Shown: positions 23,833 through 35,499, counted from the stretch's first letter. The stretch: DNA of 64,000 nt from Lithobates sylvaticus (GCA_028564925.1 CM053029.1:193932940-193996939); one strand, 5' to 3'. Translations and numbers: made by a program. Notes: generated by a model not told the origin, from the sequence alone.

Positions 23833-24538
23833 GACAAAAGTTGTTTGTCAAACCACGATCGTCTCACGGGGAGGAAGAACGGGGAGATGCTGAAGTAAAC
23901 AAGCATCTCCTGCCTTGCAACAGTGACACTGATCTCTGCTCCCTGTGATTGGAGCAGAGATCAGTCATGTGCCACGCCACCCACAGTTAGCAACACACCC
24001 CTAGGACACACTTAACCCCTACACTGCCACCTCCTGGTTAACCCCTTCACTGCCAGTGTAATTTACACAGGAATCAGTGCATTTGTATAACACTGATTGA
24101 TGTATAAATGACAATGGTCCCAAAAATGTGTCAAAAATGTCTGATGTGTCCGCCATAATGTCGCAGTCACAATAAAAATCACTGATCCCCACCATTACTA
24201 GTAAAAAAAAAAAATTATTAATAAAAATGGCATAAAACTATCCCCTATTTTGTAAACGCTATAACTTTTGCGCAAACCAATCAATAATCGCTTATTGCGA
24301 AAATAATGTGTTTTTTTCAAAATTGTCGCTCTTTTTTTGTTTATAGCAAAAAAAAAAAAACTCGCAGGGGTGATCAAATACCACCAAAAGAAAGGTCTAT
24401 TTGTGGGAAAAAAAGGACGTCAATTTTGTTTGGGAGCCACGTGGCACGACTGCGCAATTGTCCGTTAAAGCGACGCAGTGCTGAATCGCAAAAAGTGGTC
24501 TGGTCTTAAGCCAGCAAAATGGTCGGGTCTGAAAGTGG
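23833..24538. mobile_element. TTAA-type element inside L1
   Basis: The right end GGTCGGGTCTGAAAGTGG is followed by TTAA (24,539-24,542). The interior matches 59,617-60,597 in reverse over long stretches, for example AACGGGGAGATGCT, CACTGCCAGTGTAATTT, GCGCAAACCAATCAATAA and GATCAAATACCACCAAAAG. The left terminus is not clearly preserved, so its start is approximate. Noncoding. Confidence 0.8.
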
Positions 24539-25731
24539 TTAAAGGCTGCCACCATTGCAGCAATAGTGAGTGAGTAAGTTAGGCTATTAGGTTTCATTTT
24601 GGGTTTGCTGATGAGCCATACACTTAGACCCGGGATCTGCGTAGTTTCAATGTCTCGCCAGATACATGTGGATGATTTAATAAACCAGGTCTTAAGTTGT
24701 GCTAGGATAGAAGTGGTGTGATAGTCCCTAAAATACATGTATCCGGCTCCTCCTCCTAGTCTATGTTTAGTCAGGTTAGCTTCTGACTTTCGTATTTTGC
24801 CACACAAATTTACCCAGAGTAGATTATAAAGTTGTAAAAAAGGATAAGGGCACAGGTATAGGTACAGATCTGAATATATAAATCAATTATGGTAGTTTAA
24901 GCATTTTGAACGTGGCAAGTCTGCCTGACCATTTGAGATACAGCTTGGAGATACCATCCAATTCCATGGGAAGGTTATTTAAGAAGGGAGTATAATTTTC
25001 TTGAAACAGCGTTGACATTGATTTAGTAAGTTTGATACCTAAATATGAGATAGAATCTTTAGCCCATATATATGGGTAGGTTTTGCTCAGGGTGGAATGA
25101 TGCTCAAGTGATAACCCTAGGGGCAGTATAAAGGACTTAGTGGTATTGACCTTATAGTAAGATACAGAACTGAAATCATCAAGAGTTTTCTTTACCGAAG
25201 CCAGGGAAGCTTCAGGATTGGTTAGCATAAGAATGACATCATCTGCAAACAGATTTATCTTGTGTATGTAAGAGCCTATTGTGAATCCTTCGATGTCACT
25301 TTGAGATCAAATTTTTTCTGCTAATGGCTCAATGACTAGGTTGAAAATTAAAGGAGAAAGGGGATAACCTTGCCTTGTGCCATTAGAGATACTAAAGGAT
25401 GTAGATAACATTGATGAGCAGTATACTCGTGCAGAGGGGCAGGAATATAGGGCCATAATTGGTGATAGGATGTGACCTTGGAATCCAAATTTACGCAGGG
25501 ATTTGTCTAAATATAACCAGTGGACTCTGTCAAAGGCATTCTCTGCGTCTAAGGATAACAGCATTTTTTCGGTATTTCAAGGTATTTTGTGGCTTTTGGA
25601 GCGATTAATCATCCTGCGTGTGGCATCTGATGTTTGTCACCCTTTGGTTAACCCTGATTGGTCTGGATGAATAAGAAAAGGAAGTAAATCAATAATCTGT
25701 TCGCTATAACTTTGGTGTACAATTTTGTATC

Positions 25732-26567
25732 ATGGATAAGCAGAGAAATTGGCCTGAGTGTCCATCGTACATGGGAATAAGTGGAAAAATTGTTTGGGAG
25801 TTGGCATTACCACTCCTCCAAAAGGGGTATCATATTTACATGGACAACTATTACACCAGTTTGCCCCTTCTCCGCCAACTATACCTAAAAAAAACTTTGG
25901 CCTGTGGTACAACAAGGAAACACCGAAAGGGCTTCCCACAGCGTCTTGTCACCACAACCATTCAAAGGGGGGGAATCGACAAGCTTGAGGAACGAGGAAG
26001 TGTTGGCTGTAAAGTGGAGGGATAGAAAAGATGTCTACATCATGTCCACCATCCACTATGACACCTCGGTGGAACTTCGCAGAAGACGCGGTCCCGTTCG
26101 CAAGCCTTCCTGTATCAACGAGTAAAATAAATTCATGGGGGTTTTGGATTTAAACGATCAAATGTTGCAGCCCTATCTTTCAACAATCCCTGTTCTGGTA
26201 CAAAAAAGTTACAATTTACTTTTTTCATTTGGCCCTTTTAAATTCTTTCATCATCTACCAAATATCAACGGAAACACCCAACACCTTCATAAAGTTTATT
26301 GAAGACATTGTCACTGCCCTGATCTACCAACAAGTATCCCCCCAGGAAGCATTCGCTCCGATTGTGTCAGCAGACTACATGAGCGCCATTTTCCAGACCA
26401 TATTCCACCAACAGGATCCGGAAGACGACGCTAAAAAAAAATGTCGGGTGTGCACCAACAGAGGAATTGGGAAAGACACCAGCTTCCATTATCCCGACTG
26501 TCCCTCCCAACCTGGCCATTGCATCGGAGAATACTTCAAGAGATATCACACGCTCGAAAACTATTAG
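25732..26567 (+). pseudogene. piggyBac-like transposase relic, C-terminal half
   Basis: Cut-and-paste transposase of the piggyBac superfamily, which inserts at TTAA. Visible parts in order: YHIYMDNYYTSLPLL with a catalytic aspartate region (about 25,825-25,870), LACGTTRKHRKGFPQ (about 25,900), AVKWRDRKDVYIMSTIH (about 26,005-26,055), a DLNDQM region with the third aspartate (about 26,145), and the C-terminal Cys-rich domain CRVCTNRGIGKDTSFHYPDC...YFKRYHTLENY ending at 26,567. These lie in three reading frames, with changes near 25,975 and in 26,125-26,230, so the gene is dead. The N-terminal half with the first catalytic aspartate is absent; it abuts the L1 remnant directly. Confidence 0.92.
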
Positions 26568-28014
26568 CCCATATTTCTAATACTGCCATTTCCCCGTTTT
26601 CAATTTCTGTCCTGAATATTTTCCTGCCTCAACCAACCATATCATTGTCTTACATGTGAACTGATCCTGGCCTGTTTCTCGACTATACCTCTGCCTACCG
26701 TCTGCATTGTTTATCCGCCATGTTTCTGCCTTTCACATGAACTGACCCTGGACTGTATCGACTATGCCTTTGCCTACCGTCTATTTCTGCCTTTTACCTG
26801 CACTGACCTCGGCCTGTTGACCATGTTTTTGCCTGCCCCTTGGATTGATCTTTCAACCTGCTACACAGGGGTTTTACATATGTGAGGGGCTCCAGAATAG
26901 TGTTCAGAGTTCAGTAAACCAGTTTTTGGTTTTCTGTGTTCCCGAAACAGGGTCTGGTTGTCCGGAGGCTTCAAAGCGATTTGTGTGGGAGAAGCCTCTA
27001 CCCCATCCCCATTCTTTCCTGACCGATGCCCTAAGCTTTATGGTCCTGCCTGTTCCCTGGACAAATACTCTGGCTGTGCTGACCATACCTCTGCCTGCTG
27101 CATGTACTAACTATGGACAGTATTCCTGTCTGCTGCATGGACGATCCTTTGATCCTTTTGCTGCTGCTGCTGACCACATCCCTGCCTGCTATCTGGACCA
27201 ATGCTTTGGCTGTGCTGACAACATCTCTACCTGTACTGACTATTTCTGCCTGCTGCCTGTTTTGCTGTCGCTGTCCATGTTCCTGCCTGCTGCCTGGACC
27301 GATGCTCTCTTTGTGGACCACTGCACTACCAAAAAACGCAGGTAATCTTTTCTTTACCCTTTTCTCAGCAGAATGTATTTTGGTTTGTAATTGGTATGTA
27401 CAGTACATACTATGTGTTAGAAATATGAAGGGCCTTCAACAATGTGATAGGTTGTTAGGAATTTATGTGTGTAATTTATGCTCCTAGAACACCTGACAGT
27501 GCTACTTGGATGTTGGGCCTCTGTATGTGGCCAGGCTGTGTAAAAGTCTCACACATGTGGTATCGCCATACTTAGAAGAAGTAGCAGTATGTATTCTGGG
27601 GTGTAATTTTTGCTGCTATGAACATGCTGTGTATTGGAAATATCTTATAAATGGACAACTTTGTGTAAAAAAATGCGTTTTAATTTTTTTCCCACAGTTT
27701 CCAAAAACGTTTGGAAAAAAATGAACCGTTCAAAAGACTCATTATGCCTCATAGATTATACATTGGGGTGTTAGCTTTCCAAAATGGGGTCATTTTGTGG
27801 GCGTTTCCATTGTCCTTGTGCTCAAGGATCTTCAAAACTGTAATAGGTGGTTGAGAAATGAGATGTGTAATTTATGCATGTAGAACGCCTGACGGTGCTA
27901 CTTCAATGTTGGGCCTCTTTATGTGGCCAGGCTGTGTAAAAGTCTCACACATGTGGTATCCCCATACTCGGGAGTAGTGGGAGAATGTATTTTGGGGTGT
28001 CATTTTTGCTATAT
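26568..28014 (+). repeat. 3' region of piggyBac-like element with duplicated block
   Basis: Between 26,640 and 27,340 there are loose tandem copies of a unit around CTGCCTGCTGCCTGGACC and CTATGCCTTTGCCTACCG; they keep frame 26,845-27,345 open but encode no domain. After that a block with GATGTTGGGCCTCT, GTGGCCAGGCTGTGTAAAAG and CTCACACATGTGGTATC occurs twice (27,508-27,620 and 27,908-28,010). I associate this block with the noncoding ends of frog piggyBac-type elements. No right terminus with TTAA was fixed. Confidence 0.55.
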
Positions 28015-29053
28015 ACATGATATGAGTGATTTTAAATGAATAAAATAGCAGCACTGATATTCACAATTCTGTGAATGAAACTAAACAATCATCCTGTAAA
28101 AACAGTGATTAAGAATAATAGTGATAAATACTAGTGATTAAAAATTATTAATGCTAGTGTCCATGATAAACAGAGCAAGTCCAATCTAAAAATCCGTGAC
28201 CTGTTAATTAAAACATCCAATTGATTGTATTTTAAAGTGACAAAAATCTTGAAGTGAACAAAAATCTTGGAGTGACTTGAAATAATCTTCCACCACACCA
28301 CCTTTGTTCAGTGCCACTGCACCCTTAAGAAATACACTCACCAATAGCATATGCCTTGCACTCTCATGCTCGGCAAATTCGCTTAATATCCCCACCCGGG
28401 TATCAGATGAATCCAAAAGCGTTAGGTAATTGCACTCCACACGAAAAGAAAAAAAATGCTTCCAATAGTGAAGTAAAGTAAAACTATTTATTTAAAAACA
28501 GCACACAAAATCTTCAAATATTGCACTCACATCCTTTACATAAAACAAAGGCACTTCAGCATAGACTTTCAAAGAAGTGGGGAACTTGCAGTGGTGACAC
28601 GATGTGGTGCGGACCCGGAATTTTACCAATAAGTCTCACCCTCCTTGTTGCTTTTGCTCTTTTCCACTCCACTCCTTTCCACTCAGAAAAAAACACTTCA
28701 CACCCAGATGCGGTATGTCCAAACGAACGTTAGATGCTCCTCATGGTTGCCATGTAATCATGCCCAGAAATGTTTCATCAAAGTGACTTAATCATTGGGG
28801 TTGGTTACATGGTCTCATCTGCTCCCCTTTATAATCTCCTCTATGATTACATTTTTCTGGGTGATTTTTTTCAAGTGCGCGCACATGCGCACAAAGCTGA
28901 AGAATCGCACACGTGCATGTGCCCTAACGTCATTGCGCATGCGCGATTGGAATTTCTTCTATTGCGCGCACGAGGCCTGTACATTGCATGAGCGTTGTTA
29001 ACGCTGTTATCGCACACATACGTGCGTGCCACATGCAATGCGAATACAGCTGC
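28015..29053 (-). repeat. outer part of inverted Penelope-like 3' segment
   Basis: Noncoding region between the piggyBac 3' region and the inverted arm at 29,054. On the minus strand it continues the 3' segment of the Penelope-like element away from the arm and carries the hammerhead-like motif at 28,751-28,811. Alternating purine-pyrimidine words such as GCGCATGCGC and GTGCGCGCACATGCGC cluster at 28,875-29,050. TTTATTTAAAAACAG occurs near 28,487. Its outer limit is uncertain. Confidence 0.45.
28751..28811 (-). ncRNA. hammerhead-ribozyme-like motif (degenerate)
   Basis: Read on the minus strand: stem I strand CATGTAA ... CCCA, a core close to CUGANGA (AATGATTA), a short stem II (GTCA / TGAT), GAAAC, then TGGG and TTACATG closing stem I. 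The two stem I pairings (CCCA/TGGG and CATGTAA/TTACATG) are perfect. The core departs from consensus at its first positions, so activity is doubtful. Hammerheads of this type I form are known in Penelope-like elements, which fits the location beside a PLE relic. Confidence 0.5.
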
Positions 29054-29442
29054 CACATATGTGCGCCAAAAACTCCTAATCACCTAATTGCGCACGCGTA
29101 GGCAACAACAATGGGTCCCCATAACCGCAATACATTGGCTGTGACCCCACTCACAGTTAACATGAGGAGATTATTACTTCATAAAATGAATGACAATAAA
29201 TGTCCCATGCATTTCTATATTCATACAAACACGCTGATACATATAAAAAACATCTTTAAAAGCTCTCAAGTTGCGCCATTATCAATCAATATCGGCGCTA
29301 CCTCATATATAGATAATTGGAGTGAGTCTATCCTCTGCATCGATAAACAAATAAATCCAAACATATATACTTAAATATGTAAAGTAAATCCATACATATA
29401 TATTTAAAATATGTGAAGCAGCAGTATAGGTTTACAATTTAG
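29054..29442 (-). repeat. left inverted arm of Penelope-like element 2
   Basis: Reverse complement of 30,809-31,244, with indels; shared words include GTGACCCCACTCACAG, AATGTCCCATGCATTTC and TAATTGGAGTGAGTC. It is an inverted copy of the 3' noncoding segment joined head-on to a 5'-truncated main copy. Confidence 0.88.
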
Positions 29443-30560
29443 ACTTTTGTATGACCCACAATTATTTTTGGTTTCATGACCAGTTTTACTCCCAGCAGGT
29501 TGGTGTGGCAATGGGAGCTAAATATGCTCCCAGCCTCGCCAACCTGTTTATGGCAGAATGGGAGGATAGACACCTTTTTAATGGGCCTAGACTGGAACTG
29601 AAGTTATATCGGAGATTTATTGATGACCTCCTATTTATATGGGAGGGCCCGGAGGAATCAGTGCTGGAGTTCATTAGACATAGCATTGGACTATGGTGTG
29701 AGTGAGGACAAAGTGAATTTTTTGGATTTATTGATTATGAAATCTGGGACTAGGATTAGCACGAAGGTTTACTTTAAACCTACTGATATAAATAGTTATC
29801 TATCTATTGATGAGGTTGCAATAATCCCTAGAGAACAATGCCTGAAAAAGAAGAGAAAAAGAGAGAAAAAACACTAATACCTCACATCAGGTGGGGTTTG
29901 TTTCAGATTTTCATCACCAATATAGAGAGGTAGAGAATATTTTTAATAAATACTGGCATATTTTATGTAGGGATCTACATCTGTGTGAAATTTTACCAGA
30001 GAGACCAAAGTTCATTTATAGAAGGGCCCCAAGGCCATAAAGTGGTTTGAAAAATTCTAGATCCACCGGATAAACAAACACAAAGTATAGATTTTAAAGG
30101 GTTTTTTTCTTGCCGTAAATGTATCTGTTGTAAAACTTTAAATGTGATCAATAGAGGCATGACTAGTGTTACCAACTATGATGGCGAAGAGTTTGAGGTT
30201 GAACAGTTCATTACATGTAATTTATCCTATGTGGTCTACCTTTTGTGGTGTTCATGTGGGCTGTATTATGTGGGGCGGACAAAACGTCTTCTGTGGGTAT
30301 GCATTGCTGAACATTTGGCCAATATTAGAAAAGGCTTCAAACATCATAGCGTTTCCTTGCACTTTAAGGAAAAACATAATCAAGATCCCTCTGTGTTACA
30401 ATTTTGTGGCATCGATTGTACATTTCCCTCATGGAGGGGCTCAAATCGGGTTTGGGAATTATCACAACGTGAGCCTAAATGGATTTTTCTCCTCAAGAGT
30501 CTTCACCCGAGTGGGATGAATATTGAACTTGACCTGAACTGCTTTATTAGTAACTTATGA
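29443..30560 (+). mobile_element. Penelope-like element 2: RT and GIY-YIG relic
   Basis: A 5'-truncated Penelope-like retroelement. The RT part (29,451-29,850) has VGVAMGAKYAPSLANLFMAE followed by YRRFIDDLLFIWEG, where FIDD is the catalytic motif C, and FLDLLIMKSG. The endonuclease part (30,144-30,557) has YVVYLLWCSCGLYYVGRTKR, the GIY-YIG core, then EHLANIRKGFKHHS. It diverges from the PLE at 48.8-51.7 kb and represents a different family. Several frame breaks and stops interrupt it. The segment N-terminal to the RT palm is missing. Confidence 0.9.
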
Positions 30561-30808
30561 TGAGGAAGGGTTTAGTCTGATGCTAGAGAGGATGACCTGG
30601 GGTATGCTCAATCTTCGTACTAGTATACTAGTATATCTATCTTACATTCAATATATTTAGGATTTTAGCATACTCTTAAATCCAATTTTAATTTTAATAT
30701 GAATTCTGATATTAAACTGCATAGGAATTTTTATCTGTATCATATTATTGTAATTTTTTCTACGCTTTTTAACAATTTGAATATTAATAATAATAATAAT
30801 TTTTATAT

Positions 30809-31244
30809 TCTAAATTGAAAACCTATACTGCACCTTCACATATTTTAAATATATATGTATGGATTTACTTTGCATATTTAAGTATATATGTTTGGATTTA
30901 TTTGTTTATCAATGCAGAGGTTAGACTCACTCCAATTATATATATATATATGAGGTAGCGCCGATATTGATTGATAATGGCGCAACTTGAGAGCTTTTAA
31001 AGATGTTTTTTTATATGTATCAGCACGTTTGTATGAATATAGAAATGCATGGGACATTTATTGTCATTAATTTTATGAAGTAATTATCTCCTCACGTTAA
31101 CCGTGAGTGGGGTCACAGCCGATGTATTGCTGTAATGGGGACCTGTTGCACATGCGTGCGCAATTGCGGGACTGTGTGTGCAAGCACACAGTGGCTGTTG
31201 TTGCCCGCGCATGCGCGATTAGGCGATTAGGAGGTTTTGGCGCA
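30809..31244 (+). repeat. right arm (3' segment) of Penelope-like element 2
   Basis: Mirror of 29,054-29,442 and about 45 bp longer, with an extra stretch around ACTGTGTGTGCAAGCACACAG (itself a small hairpin, 31,168-31,192). It follows the endonuclease relic as the native 3' region. The spacer 30,561-30,808 is AT-rich without features. Confidence 0.88.
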
Positions 31245-31952
31245 CGTGTTGGAAGCACCTGTGAAGTGGTTCAGCTGCTTGTGTAGACCACACTTGATTG
31301 TGCGGTCACACTACTTGAGGTGAGCACAATCACAAAGGGGGGGGGGGGGCACTTTGGGAAGTCACTCTCTCTTTTTTACCTGGATCATCATCATAAGAGT
31401 CACTTTATGGGACATTATAATATTGATATATTGTTCAACATATATCTTTGTGGACTTGTTGAAAATTAAGAGAAAAAAGTTTTTTGACACTTAATGATAT
31501 TTTGATACTAATGGAATTTTTTCACTGTGAACTTGCACGACACAATTCGTTTGAGTTATTTGTATTGATATATTTTCTTTTTTTATTGCAACTGGGGTGT
31601 AATTGTTCACGGCATCATCCTTACAGTTGTAAGCCTATTATCACATAGCGCTGCATTTTCTTTCTTTATATATATTTTTTAACAGATTATGGGATTGTGA
31701 TTAATGCTAAACTGCTGTGAATTGGTTCTTTATTCACATTTATAATTCTTCCATCAATACACCTGATAGTAATTGTAACCTTGGGTTGTCTAATGGTAGC
31801 TTGCAATATCTCTATTTATTTATATTGCATATTTTTTTCCTTGATGAGGCTACTCACATTACGGTTTAACCACCCAGGTCTAATTTTCGCTTTACTATAT
31901 TTATTGCCCAATGGAATGCACTATTTGATACCTTTGTTTAATATGTCCCTAA
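31245..31952. other. unassigned AT-rich DNA after PLE 2
   Basis: A poly(G) run of 13 is at 31,336-31,348. A CATAAGAGTCACTTTATGGGAC stretch is split here as ATAAGAGTCACTTTATGGG at about 31,393, at the position where a counterpart of the 28.75-kb hammerhead-like motif would be expected, but it is too degraded to call. No gene seen. Confidence 0.35.
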
Positions 31953-32991
31953 GAGTCCATTCACACAGGGGCAACTTTGGATCCGACTTCAAATCACCCC
32001 AAGTCGCCCCTAGTCGATTCAAGTCGCCCTACATGAAAAAATCAATGTAAGTGAATGGATCCATCTTAATGCACACTACTGCAGTTGCTCCGACTTCAGA
32101 AAAGGTTCCTGTACTACTTCAATCCAACTTCTAGGAGACTTGTACCCATAGAACTCAATGGAAGTTGCCTCCAAGTCGGATATCCATCTATATTGAAGCG
32201 AAAATGACGCCTCTCTCACAGAATAATCAGCTCTCGAGTTAGAACTCTGCGCCAAATTTTAAATAAAAAACCGGCATGGGTTCCCCCTCCAAGAGCATAC
32301 CAGGCCCTTAGGTCTGGTATGGATTTTAAGGGGAACCCCCTACACTGAAAAAACGTTGTGGGGGACCCTCCAAAATCCATACTAAACCCTTATCCGAGCA
32401 CGCAGCCTGGCCGGTCAGGAAAGGGGGTGGGGATGAGCGAGCGCCCCCCCCCCTTCCTGAACCATACCAGGCCGCATGCCCTCAACATGGGGGTGGGTGC
32501 TTTGGGGAAGGGGGCACCATGTGGCCCCTCACCCTAAAGCACCTTGACCCCATGTTGATGAGGAAAAGGGCCTCTTCCCGACAACCCTGGCCATTGGTTG
32601 TCGGGTCTGCGGGCGGGGGGCTTATCGGAATCCGGGAGCCCCCTTTAATAAGGGGGCCCCAGATACCGGCCCCCCACCCTATGTGAATGAGTATGGTGTA
32701 CATCAGTTTTTTTGGCGTAGGGGTTCCCCTTAAAATCCATGCCAGACCTAAGGGCCCGGTATGCTCTTGGAGGGGAACCCATGCCGTTTTTTTAGTTAAA
32801 ATTTGGCGTGGAGTTCCCCCTCGAGAGCTGATTATTCTGTGATTGGCCACGGCCAAAGTCGCCTGGCCTGGGGCGACTTAAAGTCGTGTTGTAAGTCACC
32901 CCAAGTCGCGCTGTTATTTATACTCAAGTCCTGTGCAAGTTGCCTCCAAAAGGCATGCTGGATGTCGTGTTGCCCTTGTGTGAACCGGCTC
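31953..32991. mobile_element. foldback MITE, about 1.04 kb
   Basis: Ends are inverted: GAGTCCATTCACACAGGGGC at the left and TTGTGTGAACCGGCTC at the right. AAGTCGCC / GGCGACTT words pair across the outer 150 bp at each side. The interior (32,240-32,830) is built from the same module as the foldback element at 11.9-15.0 kb: GGTCTGGTATGGATTTTAAG, ATGCCCTCAACATGGG, AACCCTGGCCATTGGTTGT, GGCTTATCGGAATC. Minus frame 32,482-32,856 derives from this module. No transposase. Confidence 0.78.
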
Positions 32992-34284
32992 TACATCATT
33001 CCCATTTCTCTTCTGTGTTGAATGATTCCAGAATTTGGTCCCAATTAATGTCATGTAGCAATGACCGTAGCGCAGGAAAATTGGCTCGTTTGAAATTTCG
33101 TGTTTTTGTACTAACCATATGCCTCCTTTTCCTGTGATTTATGGTAAATGCGATAATCCTATGATTGCTAGATCCCAAGTTATCACATATCTCCACATCT
33201 GAGATCAGACTTGGATTGTTCATAATTAATAGATCTAACAGGGCATTCTTTCTAGTTGGGGAATCCACCATTTAGGACATGAAGTTGTCCTGTAAACCAT
33301 TCATGAAGTGACAGGCCTTTACTGAGTGAGCTGTTCCCTCTGCCCATTCGATATCAGGAAAATTTAAGTCCCCCCATTATGATCACATTATCCTGTTTCC
33401 CTGCCATTTGTAACTGACAGAAATTCCAGCTCCTCCTCCTCCTTCATGTTGGGTGGCCTATATCATACCCCAACTATTATTTTCCCACTCACCTCCTCTC
33501 TTTGAAGTTCTACCCATACTGATTCCACCTCCCCCTAGTCCCATACATAATGTCGCTCCTCTCTACTACCCTTACATAATTTTTGACATATAAACACACC
33601 TTCCCCCCCTCTTCTAACTTCCCTATCCTTTCGATACAAGGATACAAGGAATACCCCTGTATGTTGGCCAGTAATGAGCTGTAAAACCAAGTTTCAGTTT
33701 TTCCCACAAAGTCTAAATCCCTCTTTCCTGCTCCAGTTCCTCAGCCACTTGTTTAGTTCCCTAAGTTCCTGCTGCTTCTCTGGTGTGGCTAGAGGTACAG
33801 GTAGTATTTCAGAGAAAACTACCTTGGAGGTCCTTTTCCTCAATCTATTCCCTAAGTCCCTGAAACCATTTTTTTAGGGATCGCCACCTTCCTCTCTGTT
33901 GGTCATTGCTACCAACATGTATCATGACCGTTGGGTCCTCCCCAGCCCTCCCAATAATCTGTCTACCCGATCCGTGATGTGCTGAACCCAAGTGCCCAGT
34001 AAACAACACACTGTTCTGACAGATTGGCCTTTCTGTCCTCCTAATAATTAAGTCTCCCACTACCAGCACTTGTCTGGCCTTACCTGTATCACCGCTCCCC
34101 TCCTTACTGGAGCCGTCACTCCCCTGGCAGCTAGGGGAGGGCGCCTGCTCCAGCTCTGCCACCCCTGAGCTTATATCCCCATCATCATGCAACTTGGCAT
34201 ATTTGTTGGGGTGTACAAACTCAGGACTGGCCTCCCTAACACTGGGAGGAGATATGGAGATCTCCACTCCAAATACTAGTATCC
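32992..34284 (-). mobile_element. CR1/L2-like LINE, ORF1 esterase and endonuclease parts
   Basis: Reads on the minus strand. The upstream part (33,845-34,267) resembles a LINE ORF1 with an SGNH-esterase-like domain: VLVVGDLIIRRTERPI, where the usual Ser of GDS is replaced by Leu, and VMIHVGSNDQQRG. The next part carries an apurinic-type endonuclease: ETWFYSSLLANIQGYSLY and GGKVCLYVKNYVRVVE at 33,540-33,700, GDLNFPDIEW at about 33,345-33,375, and TRKNALLDLLIMNNPSLISD with NLGSSNHRIIAF at 33,130-33,260. The two parts seem to be joined by a deletion, since the C-terminus of the esterase is missing. RT is absent: the copy is truncated downstream. Stops and frame changes are present. Confidence 0.8.
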
Positions 34285-34289
34285 CTGCG

Positions 34290-34484
34290 AGACAAATTAA
34301 TACATCTTAAAATAATACATAGAAGTTATTATATGCCATACAAATTATACAAAATATTTCCAACAAACTCTCAAAACTGCTGGAGATGTGCAGGTATCCC
34401 AGGAAATTTCATCCACATATTCTGGTCTTGTCCAAAGATAGTAATATTCTGGAGGGAGGTGTTGAGAGTAATTACTATAGTAAC
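34290..34484 (+). mobile_element. L1-like C-terminus, left piece
   Basis: Plus-strand frame 34,333 onward reads KLYKIFPTNSQNCWRCAGIP followed by HIFWSCPKIVIFWREVL: the CWRC...H.FWSCP zinc-knuckle-like motif of L1 ORF2 C-termini. The hAT element at 34,485 interrupts it, and the L1 resumes at 36,161. Confidence 0.88.
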
Positions 34485-34759
34485 CAGTAGCGGAATTATA
34501 GGGGTCGCCGAGATCGCCATGGCGACCGGGCCCCTTGCTGCAGGGGGCCTTTGAGGCCCCCCTGTACTCTTTGATAGGAGGGGAGGCTGAGAGGAGCTCC
34601 CCGATCGTCAGCCGAACTGTAATCGGTGCAGGGAGCTCCTCACATACCTAAAGTGAAAGCAGTGTGTGCTGTGCTGTGCTCTTTGTCTCCCCTACAGTGC
34701 AGTACCCGGCAGAAAGAAGGTAAATGTCTGCCGTTTTTTTTATAAGACTATCTACTGTA

Positions 34760-35006
34760 TGTGTGTTTATATGTGTGTGCATGCATGTGTGTGGAGGTGT
34801 GCATGCATGCCTGTGTGTGGGGGGTGTGTGCATGTGTGTGGGGGTGTGCATGCGTGTGTGTGGGGGTGTGCATGCGCGTGTGTGTGTGGGGGTGTGCATG
34901 TGTGTGCATGCATGTGTGTGGGGTGTGCATGCATGTGTGTGTGTGTGGGGGGGGTGCATGCATGTGTGTGTGTGGGGGTGCATGCATGTGTGTGGGGGTG
35001 TGCATG

Positions 35007-35040
<34 letters not shown>

Positions 35041-35480
35041 GGGGGGGGTGCATGCATGTGTGTGGGTGTGTGTGGGGGGTGCATGCATGTGGGTGGGTGT
35101 GCATGCATGTGTGTGTGTGCATTCATGTGTGTGTGTGTGTGTGCATGCATGTGTGTGTGGGGGTGTGCATGCATGTGTGTGTGTGTGGGGGGGTGCATGC
35201 ATGTGTGTGTGTGGAGGAGTGCATGCATGTGTGTGTGTGGGGGGAGTGCATGCATGTGTGGGGGTGTGCATGCATGTGTGTGGGGGGGTGTGCATGCATG
35301 TGTGTGTGGGGGGAGGAGTGCGTGCATGTGTGTGTGGGGGGAGGAGTGCATGCATGTGTGTATAGGGGGGAGTGCATGCATGTGTGTGTGGGGGTGTGCA
35401 TGCATGTGGGGGTGTGCATGCATATGTGTGGGGGTGTGCATGCATATGTGTGTGGGTGTGCATGCATGTGTGTGGGTGTG
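34760..35480. repeat. GCATGCATGTGTGTG/GGGG array, about 720 bp
   Basis: Irregular units made of GCATGCATGTG, (TG)n and a G run, each about 22-40 bp, repeated some 25 times. Alternating purine-pyrimidine sequence dominates, which favours Z-DNA, and G runs of up to about ten occur. All six frames are largely stop-free for this reason. Confidence 0.95.
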
Positions 35481-35499
35481 TGAGTGGGCAGTGGGGATT

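Larger units (their letters stand above)
22978..25731 (-). mobile_element. L1-like LINE (minus), reverse transcriptase to 3' end
   Basis: Reads on the minus strand. From 25,731 downwards: IHPDQSGL-like sequence, then LLSLDAENAFDRVHWLYL (25,510-25,564; RT motif with the D of LDAENAFD), then NGTRQGYPLSPLIFNLVIEPLAEKI (RT motif with the QGYPLSP signature), then the thumb region (24,887-25,228, with SISYLGIKLT). The segment YHTTSILAQLKTWF lies at about 24,700. The C-terminal part CWRNCGELGSLIHLLWSC is at 23,560-23,640, and the 3' end at 22,978 has TTTCAATAAATTG-type sequence. Stops and frame changes are present, and the part N-terminal to the RT is missing where the piggyBac relic begins. Two insertions split it: a SINE-like tail repeat at 23,290-23,430 and a TTAA element at 23,833-24,538. 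Confidence 0.88.

Noticed and set aside
26845-27345. 166-codon frame with LPAAWTDAL-like repeats
   Set aside because: It lies in a loosely tandem noncoding part of the piggyBac-like element; no domain, and the other strand is equally open.
27500-28014. CRISPR-like spaced repeats
   Set aside because: The two copies of a block of about 110 bp are a duplicated transposon end in a vertebrate genome, not short regularly spaced repeats.
31380-31440. Possible hammerhead-like counterpart of the 28.75-kb motif
   Set aside because: Only AGAGTCAC and GGGACATT-like words are recognisable; core and stem I cannot be drawn. The position match alone is not enough.
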